Below, piece after piece: positions 37,719-44,746 of a DNA stretch of 64,000 nt (positions within the stretch are counted from its first letter, which is position 1; every line of letters starts with the position of its first letter). The notes below the pieces were generated by a model, which was given only the letters and a program-made list of their open reading frames with translations, was not told where the DNA came from and searched no databases. The translations under genes were made by a program, and so were the position numbers. Origin of the DNA: Lewinellaceae bacterium (lineage in GTDB: Bacteria; Bacteroidota; Bacteroidia; Chitinophagales; Saprospiraceae). Location of the stretch: contig JADJRC010000001.1 of assembly GCA_016712415.1 (NCBI GenBank), positions 1 through 64,000 of the forward strand. Reading direction: 5' to 3'.

Positions 37719-40169
37719 ATGATCCGGAACTATATACAAACTGCCTGGCGTAACCTGCTCAAGTACAAGGGTTACAGCCTGATCAATATTCTCGGGCTTG
37801 CCTTCGGCATCACCTGTTGTCTGCTCATCCTGATGTACGTAGCCGACGAGCGCAGTTTCGACCGAAACTGGCCGAACGGCGACCGCATTTACCGCATATC
37901 GCTGGAACGCATTTATCCGGACCGCCGTACGGGATATGCCATCATACCCCCGAGTTATGCCCAGTCGGTAAAAAACGATTGCCCGGAGGTGGAAGAAGCG
38001 GTCCGGCTTTCCAACTTCAGTGAGGGCGGCATCGCGCAGTTCAAGCGCGGCAACGACGTGTTTGAAGAAAGCAGGCTGATCGGCGCCGACTCCACCTTTT
38101 TCCGGGTGTTCCATATCCCGCTCCTGTACGGCAACCCCGAAGAATGCCTCACCAATCCCGACGGCCTGGTGATGACGGCCTCTACCGCGCGGCGTTATTT
38201 CGGCAACGCCAACCCGCTGGGGCAAACGGTTCAATTGCTCGGCGGCCAGACGCCGCGGCAGTTGACCGTTACCGCCGTTTGTGCCGACCTGCCGGAAAAC
38301 GTCCATTTTGCCTTCGATTTGCTGATGCCGACGAAAGGTGTGCGTTTCCTCAATGAACTCAACCACATCAGTTTTGCCGCCAATACCTACCTGTTGCTGC
38401 ACCCCGGCGCCGACCCAGGGGCGCTGGAAGCAAAATTTCCCGGTATTGTTGAAAAATACGCCGCCGGAGAGATACAGCGCAATTTCGGCGTCTCCTGGCC
38501 CGAATACAAAGCCGCCGGCAACGGGTACCGGTACTACCTCACGGCCCTGCCCGACATCCACCTCAACAGCAACCTGGAGTTTGACCTCAAGCCCAACGGC
38601 AACGCGACCATGGTTCGTATTTTTACGATCATCGCATTTTTTATCCTGCTCCTCGCCTGCATCAACTTTATGAACCTCGCCACCGCCCGCAGCGCCGAAC
38701 GTGCGAAAGAGGTCGGCATACGTAAGGCACTCGGCAGTCTGCGCCGCCAGGTGGCAGGGCAGTTTCTCGTGGAAGCCGTGCTGACCAGCGCCCTCGCTGC
38801 GGTGATCGCCGTGGGACTGGTGGCCTTGCTGCTGCCTTCGTTCAACGACCTGGCAGACAAACACCTGACCCTGGGGGCCTACGCCGACAGACTGACCATT
38901 CCCGGATTTATCCTGATGGCCCTGTGCACCGGACTGCTGGCAGGCAGTTACCCTGCCGGCGTGTTGTCGGGCTTCCGGCCCATTGAGGTGCTGAAAGGTC
39001 GCTTTTCGGCGCAGAAAAAAGGCGTCTGGCTGCGCAACGGGCTGGTGATTTTCCAGTTTGCCATTTCCGTGGGCATGATCATCAGCACCCTGGTGGTATT
39101 CAGCCAGTTGTACTACATTTCCAATAAAAAACTCGGCTTTAAGAAGGACAATGTAATTATGGTGGAAAACGGTTTTGCCCTGGGACCGAAAAATGAAGCC
39201 TTCAAACAGGAACTGTCCAGAATTGCCGGTGTGGAAAGTGTGGGCGGCGCCAATGAAATGCCCGGCGGCACCAACTACTTCGGCATATCGTTTAAAAAAC
39301 CGGAAGACCACGAGACCGTAACCGGCCGCGGGTGTGTGGTCGACGACCATTTTGTGCAGACCCTTCAAATGGAAGTGCTCAACGGGCGCAGTTTTTCCCG
39401 CGATTTCAACGATTCCCTTTCCGTGGTGCTCAATGAACGGGCAGCCAAAGACCTGGGCCTGGGGCCCGACCCCATCGGCAAACGCATCATCCAGACCGGC
39501 GCTTTCTTCGATACCAAAGCGTCCGATGTGGCCCTGACGGTGATCGGCGTGATCCGCGACTTTCACTTCCAGAGCCTGCACGAGCCTATTGTACCGCTGT
39601 TCCTGATGTACAACAAGGTATTTCAGGGTGTGGACAACGCGGTGGCCGTCAGGGTGCAGCCGGGACAGATCCAACCCTTCCTGGTCGAAGCCGAAAATCG
39701 CTGGAAGGCGTTTTTGCCCGACCAGGCGTTCCATTACTCCTTCCTCGACGCCAACCTGGCGGCCCTCTATGCCGCGGAGCGAAGGGCCCAGCGCATTTTC
39801 GGGCTGTTTGCCGTACTGGCCGTATTCATCGCCTGCATCGGTCTGCTCGGTCTGGCGGCATACATGACGCGGCAGCGCACCAAAGAGATCGGCATCCGCA
39901 AGGTACTGGGCGCCGGAACGGGAAGTATCATTGGCCTGCTGGCCAAAGACTTCATGCGGCTGGTGGCGGTTGCCATCGTATTGGCATCTCCGCTGGCAGC
40001 GTGGACCATGCACCGCTGGTTGTCCGATTTTGCCTACCGCATTTCGCTCAGTTGGTGGATGTTTGCGGTTACAGCCGCACTCGCCGCAGGCATCGCGTTT
40101 TTTACGGTGAGTTTTCAGAGTCTGCGCGCCGCACTGACCAACCCGGTGAAAAGCCTCCGGTCGGAGTAA
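37719..40169 (+). CDS. Duplicated MacB/FtsX-type permease (array member 9)
   Basis: An intact 816-residue permease from ATG 37719 (MIRNYIQTAWRNLLKYKGYS) to NPVKSLRSE; the frame extends back to 37701 but paralogues start here. Coupling motifs RAKEVGIRKALG (about residue 328) and RTKEIGIRKVLG (about 719). The second periplasmic domain ends QAFHYSFLDANLAALYAAER. It is a single-gene unit behind P5, and its stop is only 6 bp from the end of the converging flavoenzyme gene. No ATPase neighbour. Confidence 0.9.
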   Translation: MIRNYIQTAWRNLLKYKGYSLINILGLAFGITCCLLILMYVADERSFDRNWPNGDRIYRISLERIYPDRRTGYAIIPPSYAQSVKNDCPEVEEAVRLSNFSEGGIAQFKRGNDVFEESRLIGADSTFFRVFHIPLLYGNPEECLTNPDGLVMTASTARRYFGNANPLGQTVQLLGGQTPRQLTVTAVCADLPENVHFAFDLLMPTKGVRFLNELNHISFAANTYLLLHPGADPGALEAKFPGIVEKYAAGEIQRNFGVSWPEYKAAGNGYRYYLTALPDIHLNSNLEFDLKPNGNATMVRIFTIIAFFILLLACINFMNLATARSAERAKEVGIRKALGSLRRQVAGQFLVEAVLTSALAAVIAVGLVALLLPSFNDLADKHLTLGAYADRLTIPGFILMALCTGLLAGSYPAGVLSGFRPIEVLKGRFSAQKKGVWLRNGLVIFQFAISVGMIISTLVVFSQLYYISNKKLGFKKDNVIMVENGFALGPKNEAFKQELSRIAGVESVGGANEMPGGTNYFGISFKKPEDHETVTGRGCVVDDHFVQTLQMEVLNGRSFSRDFNDSLSVVLNERAAKDLGLGPDPIGKRIIQTGAFFDTKASDVALTVIGVIRDFHFQSLHEPIVPLFLMYNKVFQGVDNAVAVRVQPGQIQPFLVEAENRWKAFLPDQAFHYSFLDANLAALYAAERRAQRIFGLFAVLAVFIACIGLLGLAAYMTRQRTKEIGIRKVLGAGTGSIIGLLAKDFMRLVAVAIVLASPLAAWTMHRWLSDFAYRISLSWWMFAVTAALAAGIAFFTVSFQSLRAALTNPVKSLRSE

Positions 40170-40175
40170 GGGCGC

Positions 40176-41360
40176 TCACGACTTTTTAAACCGCGCTTCC
40201 TCTACCTGCTTCGCATCCGCGCCCAGCGCCCGCCAGCGGTGGCGTGCCGACCAGCGGTGGGCGCGGCCTTCGGCGGTGTCGGCGATCAGATCGCCGAGCA
40301 CGGGACCCATTTTCAGGGCGTGGCCGCTGCCGCCCGCTGCGACGGTCAGGCCTTCGAGCGCCGGATGCCGGTCGATCCAGAAATGCCCGTCGGGCGTATC
40401 GCTGTACAGGCAGCGCCGGGTGAACACGATCGGGTCGTCGGCCAGGGCGGGCAGGCTCTCATGCAGAAACTGGCGGAAATGCCGGGTGTCTTCATCCGTG
40501 ACCACCCGCCTGTCGCGTTCGGGGTCAATCTGTTGCCCGATGCCGTGATTGGCGATCTTGACCACGCCCTCTCTGGGGTGCAGGGGAAACCCGTACCAGC
40601 CGGTGTTGGATATGTCTGCGGTGAAGACGGTGAACCCGGGTGTGGAAAAAAGTTCAGGCCGGGAGGGTTTCAGGTGAAAAACCGGGTGCCCCGTGCTTTT
40701 CAGAAACGGTTGCAGTTCGGGCAGCAGGTGCTGCGTGTAGGCGCCCGCGCATACCACGACATGCCCGGCGTCGAATTGCCCGCCCTCGCGTGTATGCACG
40801 CCCGTCACGCGTCCGCCCGCATGTGTGAGGGTGGCTGCTGTTTGGCCCGCATGTATTTCCACCCCGAGTTCGGCGGCATAGGCGGCCAGCGCATGGACCA
40901 CCCTGCCCGATTCGGCGAAGCCCGCTATGGGGTTGAAAAACGCTTCGGTGTAGTTGCCCCCGCTGAACGCGGGAAAGCGCTGCCGGATGGCGTCGGCGTC
41001 GAGGCGTTCGGGTTGATAGCCCTTGCGGATCAGGTTGTGGTAACTGCTCATTTCAAAGGCCTCCGGCCCGGGCGTCTGCCGGCAGAGCATCAGAAAGCCA
41101 ACTTGGTGGTACAGGGTATCGCCGAACTGCTCGTTCCAGGCGTGCCAGCCGTCGACGGCGACCTCCACCATGTCCATGTACTCGCGGTCGGCGCCGTACT
41201 CCATGCGCACCACCTTACTGATGTCGGTCGATGCGGCCAGCGGGTGCGGTATAGCATCGGGGTTCAGGATACCCACGTGGTAGTGGCGCCGCCGCAGCGC
41301 AATGGCTGTGGTAACGCCGAAAATGCCGCAGCCGATGATGAGGAAGTCGTATTTTTTCAT
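40176..41360 (-). CDS. FAD-dependent oxidoreductase, monomeric sarcosine oxidase type
   Basis: A 394-residue DAO-superfamily flavoenzyme. The Rossmann loop is FLIIGCGIFGVTTAIAL (GxGxxG, residues 9-14). The substrate-side stretch STDISKVVRMEYGADREY and the C-terminal CLYSDTPDGHFWIDRHP match monomeric sarcosine oxidase / N-methyltryptophan oxidase / pipecolate oxidase. Cys317 lies at the position of the Cys that binds FAD covalently in monomeric sarcosine oxidase (Cys315), followed by AAGGSGHALKMGPVLG. The likely reaction is oxidative demethylation or oxidation of a small secondary amine with release of H2O2; the exact substrate is not predictable. Converges with permease 9. Confidence 0.85.
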   Translation of the reverse strand: MKKYDFLIIGCGIFGVTTAIALRRRHYHVGILNPDAIPHPLAASTDISKVVRMEYGADREYMDMVEVAVDGWHAWNEQFGDTLYHQVGFLMLCRQTPGPEAFEMSSYHNLIRKGYQPERLDADAIRQRFPAFSGGNYTEAFFNPIAGFAESGRVVHALAAYAAELGVEIHAGQTAATLTHAGGRVTGVHTREGGQFDAGHVVVCAGAYTQHLLPELQPFLKSTGHPVFHLKPSRPELFSTPGFTVFTADISNTGWYGFPLHPREGVVKIANHGIGQQIDPERDRRVVTDEDTRHFRQFLHESLPALADDPIVFTRRCLYSDTPDGHFWIDRHPALEGLTVAAGGSGHALKMGPVLGDLIADTAEGRAHRWSARHRWRALGADAKQVEEARFKKS

Positions 41361-41449
41361 AAAAGGGTTTTGAAATGGCGGCGTCTGGGGTCAGGCGGCA
41401 AATTTAAGCAGATAGCCTTCACCGTTGCCCGGTGGTTACGCCTGTGTAC

Positions 41450-41519
41450 GACGGATTTCCAAATCCGTCGAAGCGGCATCTTCTTCATTCATCGGATGGT
41501 TTTGAGCCATCTGATGAAT
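41450..41519. terminator. Two hairpins after the DoxX-DUF2071 operon
   Basis: GACGGATTTCCAAATCCGTC (41450-41469) is a perfect inverted repeat. ATTCATCGGATGG and CCATCTGATGAAT (41487-41499 and 41507-41519) form a 13-bp stem with one G-T pair and a 7-base loop. They lie between the flavoenzyme start (41360, minus) and the end of the minus-strand operon at 41549, so they probably end that operon's transcript. No T-run is visible. Confidence 0.5.
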
Positions 41520-41548
41520 CTTGTAAGCCGGCGGTACCGGTGGCGCCA

Positions 41549-41950
41549 CTAAGTACCGCTCCAATACACCCACCAAAACACCCCGCTGAAGTATGCCCAC
41601 AACAGTGAAAACATGATATGCACCGCCGTTTCAAAGGTTTTACCGCGCCAGAGTTTCGGGGAGTAAACAAAAAACTGGATGCCCAGCCTTATTGTCCAGA
41701 ACGCCCCCAGCCCCAGGCATATGTTTTTCCCCAGACCGGTAGTTACCAGGTCATTTGATGACGTCAGGCACAGTAGACCCATCAGTCCGACTGTTAACGC
41801 AATAAAAAAGGTATGCACATACAACATCTGCCTGTTGATGAGGCTCAACGATCGGGCCTCTTTTGCCCAATTGAAATACCTGGGAAAAATGACGTGTATC
41901 GCGGCCAGCGCAACCAGAATGGCGCCAATAATCTTAAGATGCGTCTCCAT
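41549..41950 (-). CDS. Small integral membrane protein, four helices
   Basis: A 133-residue protein with four predicted membrane segments: IIGAILVALAAIHVIFP, MLYVHTFFIALTVGLMGLLC, NICLGLGAFWTIRLGIQFF and VHIMFSLLWAYFSGVFWWVY. An amphipathic stretch (RYFNWAKEARSLSLINRQ) follows the first. I do not recognise a characterised family. Its start overlaps the end of the methyltransferase gene by 17 bp, so the two are translationally coupled as the last genes of a four-gene minus-strand operon. Confidence 0.75.
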   Translation of the reverse strand: METHLKIIGAILVALAAIHVIFPRYFNWAKEARSLSLINRQMLYVHTFFIALTVGLMGLLCLTSSNDLVTTGLGKNICLGLGAFWTIRLGIQFFVYSPKLWRGKTFETAVHIMFSLLWAYFSGVFWWVYWSGT

Positions 41951-42698
41951 GCTTTTTGAGGATAAAGGTTGAGATAAACGGGGTGATCTTGATTTCGTTT
42001 TCCAGGCTTAGCCCCGATAACCGGAAGGTCTGTAACCATGTTTTTTTCGAATGGAAATGAAGAAAACCAATGGTATAGGCCAAAAAATTGGGGGTATCGC
42101 GCAGGTGTTCTGTTACGACAATCCGGCCCGACGGTTTTACCACCCGATGAAGATGCCTGAAGAAAACCACTCGTTCTGCCTCATTTCGAATCTCATGTGC
42201 TGCCAGCAGGAGCAGGATCATATCTGCCGAGGCGGCGACCAGCGGCAGGTCGGAGGTGTCAACCTGTATTGTTCCGGGATAAGGCGGCCGGGCTTTTCGC
42301 GCCCTTTGGATCGATATTTCCGTGTGTTTTTCCGGGTTGTAGAAATCGAGGACACGGAGCGTAGCATGGGGGAACTTGTGTTGCAGCAAACCACTTGTCT
42401 CATCAAATCCGGCATGGATATTCACGATGTCCATACATTGATCCGTTTGCAGGGCATCCAGCCAGTTGAGTTGGTATAAGTCGGAGTAATCGTAAATATA
42501 GCCCGATACCAGGAGGGAAACAAGCAGGGCGCCGCCCCCGAGCGCGCACCCGATACCGGCGTACAGTTGGAGAGACGCTGGCAGGTGCGGGTACACGAGT
42601 GCAACCAGCAACAGCAACCCGCATGCGATGGCATAAAAATGCCAGTTGAACCGGACGATGTTCCATACCCCCTGAAATCCTGATCTCAGCCGTTCCAT
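41934..42698 (-). CDS. Membrane-anchored class I methyltransferase
   Basis: A 254-residue protein. Two N-terminal helices (HFYAIACGLLLLVALVYPHL and IGCALGGGALLVSLLVSGYI) are followed by a Rossmann-like SAM-dependent methyltransferase domain: YDYSDLYQLNWLDAL, a modified motif I region (CMDIVNIHAGFDETSGLLQH), DTSDLPLVAASADMILLLLA and RHLHRVVKPSGRIVVTEHLR (motif IV/post-IV). The glycine-rich loop is poorly conserved (IHAGFDETS), which is unusual for class I enzymes. The membrane anchor suggests a lipid or quinone-like substrate, but that is inference. It overlaps both neighbouring genes (41950 and 42686). Confidence 0.72.
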   Translation of the reverse strand: MERLRSGFQGVWNIVRFNWHFYAIACGLLLLVALVYPHLPASLQLYAGIGCALGGGALLVSLLVSGYIYDYSDLYQLNWLDALQTDQCMDIVNIHAGFDETSGLLQHKFPHATLRVLDFYNPEKHTEISIQRARKARPPYPGTIQVDTSDLPLVAASADMILLLLAAHEIRNEAERVVFFRHLHRVVKPSGRIVVTEHLRDTPNFLAYTIGFLHFHSKKTWLQTFRLSGLSLENEIKITPFISTFILKKHGDAS

Positions 42699-43429
42699 GT
42701 TTCGAGCCTGCCTTTTTTCCAGTGATACGGGATGTTCTTGATGATGAAGGCATTGGCCAGCACGCAGGTGTCGAGATACAGTTCGGACAAAAACGAAATA
42801 TGGTAATCCACAACCGTGATGGGCCTGGGTGTCCAGTTTTGTCTGACGCCTTCTATGATCAGCACCTGCCTTTTCCGGTCGTTGTAAGTAAAGGTAAACG
42901 GCAGCGGTCCGGCAAACCGACGGGCCTGACTCCAGTCGGCAAAAGGGGAGCCCACCGGCAAGGGCGTGTCTTCCTCCTGTGGCATTTCACAGGTAATTTC
43001 AAGACCGGAGCGAATGGATTTAACCGTTGTCCGGTTGCCCGAAACGACCTGTGCTACATCTGTGGTGGTGTACCTGTATTGTGTAAAAATATTGCCCAAA
43101 ACCTGCATTTTCATTTTATCGGTTTCAGATTTAAGGATGTACAGGCCCCTCAATCGTTTCCCGCTGTTGCTGGTATAGCGGACAAAAATTCGGTAGCCGA
43201 TTAAAAAGAAGTCATGCCCCGAAAATGCCGGAAATCCTTTGGGCCGCAACCCGGTTGTCCGGACCATCGCGACCGCAATAAACGCCCATTTGTCGTCGAA
43301 CGTATCCAGGGTCAGGCATGGAGGAATCATGTGCCGAAGTGCTGCCTCTGGGACCGCAAAAGTCAGGACGATGGAACGTTCAAAAAATGCCTCGACGGCA
43401 AACGGGTGGTTTTTTAAAAACGACAACAT
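42686..43429 (-). CDS. DUF2071 (YqjF-like) protein
   Basis: A 247-residue cytosolic protein of the DUF2071 family. Seen: the N-terminal FAVPEAALRHMIPPCLTLDT, then WAFIAVAMVRTTGLRPKGFP and GYRIFVRYTSNSGKRLRGLY followed by ILKSETDK, the typical middle of the family. The fold is thought to be an acetoacetate-decarboxylase-like barrel; no activity is established for this branch. It overlaps the methyltransferase start by 13 bp and lies 26 bp after the DoxX-like gene. Complete frame. Confidence 0.8.
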   Translation of the reverse strand: MLSFLKNHPFAVEAFFERSIVLTFAVPEAALRHMIPPCLTLDTFDDKWAFIAVAMVRTTGLRPKGFPAFSGHDFFLIGYRIFVRYTSNSGKRLRGLYILKSETDKMKMQVLGNIFTQYRYTTTDVAQVVSGNRTTVKSIRSGLEITCEMPQEEDTPLPVGSPFADWSQARRFAGPLPFTFTYNDRKRQVLIIEGVRQNWTPRPITVVDYHISFLSELYLDTCVLANAFIIKNIPYHWKKGRLETWNG

Positions 43430-43455
43430 ATTAGACTTGTTGAGGTGGAAGTCTA

Positions 43456-43845
43456 TTATATCCGGCGCCCCGGTCGGGGATGCTGAATGAATTCATTCCA
43501 GTACACGACCAGGATGAAGAACAGGGCAAACAACGCATTCATCCTGCCCCAAAGCAGCAGGTCCGGTACCAGCATAAACTCCAGGATATTCATCACGGTA
43601 ACAACCGCGATCTGGACCATCGCATTCCACCGCGTTTTGATCCCGCTCAAAATCCAGAGGGCCATGAGCATTTCCGCCACACCGATCAATTTAGTCAATG
43701 GCGCGGCGTAATCCGCTCCAATAATTCGGGCGACGATCTGCTCGTGCCTCGGGACGAGGTGCAGCACTTTACAGAACAAGCCATTGGCTATCCAAACGGT
43801 TGCTATTCCATAGCGGAGCAGTGTATGGATTTTTTTGTCGGGCAT
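43456..43845 (-). CDS. DoxX-like membrane protein
   Basis: A 129-residue membrane protein with four helices: LLRYGIATVWIANGLFCKVL, LTKLIGVAEMLMALWILSGI, MVQIAVVTVMNILEFMLVPD and MNALFALFFILVVYW. The HTLLRYGIATVWIANG start and the central GVAEMLMALWIL match the DoxX_3-type family found with NAD(P)-binding or DUF2071 proteins in Bacteroidota. First gene of the operon DoxX - DUF2071 - methyltransferase - membrane protein. Role unknown; the family is loosely linked to quinone and redox functions. Confidence 0.75.
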   Translation of the reverse strand: MPDKKIHTLLRYGIATVWIANGLFCKVLHLVPRHEQIVARIIGADYAAPLTKLIGVAEMLMALWILSGIKTRWNAMVQIAVVTVMNILEFMLVPDLLLWGRMNALFALFFILVVYWNEFIQHPRPGRRI

Positions 43846-44049
43846 GGTAAGGGGTTGTATGTTACTTATGTTGCAGCAAATCTAAACAATGAAACCGGCC
43901 GGCGGGGGGACCCCAAAAAAAATTGTGGGGGGGAAAGGGGGGGGGGGCCGGGGAAACACCACCTCCCTCAACGTTAGTTGGAGCCATCCGATGAATAAAG
44001 GTGTCGCAGCAAAAATACGCCCCGCTCCCCTGCATCATCCCTAAACCAC
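43846..44049. other. G-rich divergent intergenic stretch
   Basis: No gene seen. Between the divergent DoxX operon and the P6 operon. 43899-43960 is dominated by G-runs (GGGGGG, GGGGGGG and a run of about eleven) around CCCCAAAAAAAATTGTG. This is similar to the homopolymer tracts at 37477-37490 and 55413-55457, and the lengths of these runs should be treated with caution. Confidence 0.5.
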
Positions 44050-44154
44050 TGTCCGAAAGCGTACACCCCCGTCCGCTTTCGGGCATTTTTATCGGACAAA
44101 ATATTTTGCAACTATCTGATATATAATCACTTGTTGGATTGGCAATGGAATTGC
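44050..44154 (+). promoter_or_regulatory. Paired activator dyads and consensus sigma-54 promoter P6
   Basis: Site A TGTCCGAAAGCGTACA (44050-44065) and site B CGTCCGCTTTCGGGCA (44070-44085) start 20 bp apart. After 55 bp comes TTGGCAATGGAATTGCA with GG at 44141-44142 and GC at 44153-44154 (N10). This is the best match to the sigma-54 consensus in the window. Predicted start about 44166, 34 bp before the first gene. Confidence 0.85.
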
Positions 44155-44199
44155 AACAGTCCATATATCCATTCATTGTTCAAATAAACAAGCCCGGAC

Positions 44200-44682
44200 A
44201 TGTTTCGTATTCTCCTGCTCCTGCTGATCGCTGCCTCGCTGCAGAACTGCCAGACGACCTCCACCACCACTGAGGAGGATATGTTTGCCGAAAGCAAGGC
44301 ATACATACCTTATACGCCTTCCGACCTGCAGAAATTGCGCTGGCTCGCCGGCGCGTGGAAAGGCGAAGAGAACGGCAAAACCATCCGCCAACTCTTCCAG
44401 TTTCACAACAACGCTTCCCTCGAAATCATGTGCTTCGGCGAGGATGGCAACCTGAGTTCCTGTGTGTTCTCCTGGCGCGACGGTCGTTTCTACTACGGCG
44501 ACAACCGCCAGTGGGTGGTCACCTGGATCGGTGAAAAAGACATCCGTTTCGACCCCGTCGGTCCGGGCACAGACCCCATGACCTGGACGCGCCTGAACGA
44601 CAGCCAGTGGCACCTGGTTCGCCATGCTGCCTCGGGCGACAGGGCTTCTTTGATGGAGCGGACGGAAGACATGACGCCTTGA
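44200..44682 (+). CDS. DUF6265-like lipoprotein, first gene of P6 operon
   Basis: A 160-residue exported lipoprotein: MFRILLLLLIAASLQNCQTT has a lipobox with Cys at residue 17. The mature part begins LQKLRWLAGAWKGEENGKTI and continues LFQFHNNASLEIMCFGEDG and RDGRFYYGDNRQWVVTWIG, resembling the small beta-barrel of DUF6265 proteins. Function unknown; a lipid- or small-molecule-binding barrel is plausible. It precedes permease 10 by 64 bp and is the first gene under P6, so it is expected to be induced together with three permeases. Confidence 0.75.
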   Translation: MFRILLLLLIAASLQNCQTTSTTTEEDMFAESKAYIPYTPSDLQKLRWLAGAWKGEENGKTIRQLFQFHNNASLEIMCFGEDGNLSSCVFSWRDGRFYYGDNRQWVVTWIGEKDIRFDPVGPGTDPMTWTRLNDSQWHLVRHAASGDRASLMERTEDMTP

Positions 44683-44746
44683 TCGCCGCTCCCTGGGCGA
44701 TGGAAGGGCTTTGACATAATGCGGTTACCGGTACACCTCTACAGCT

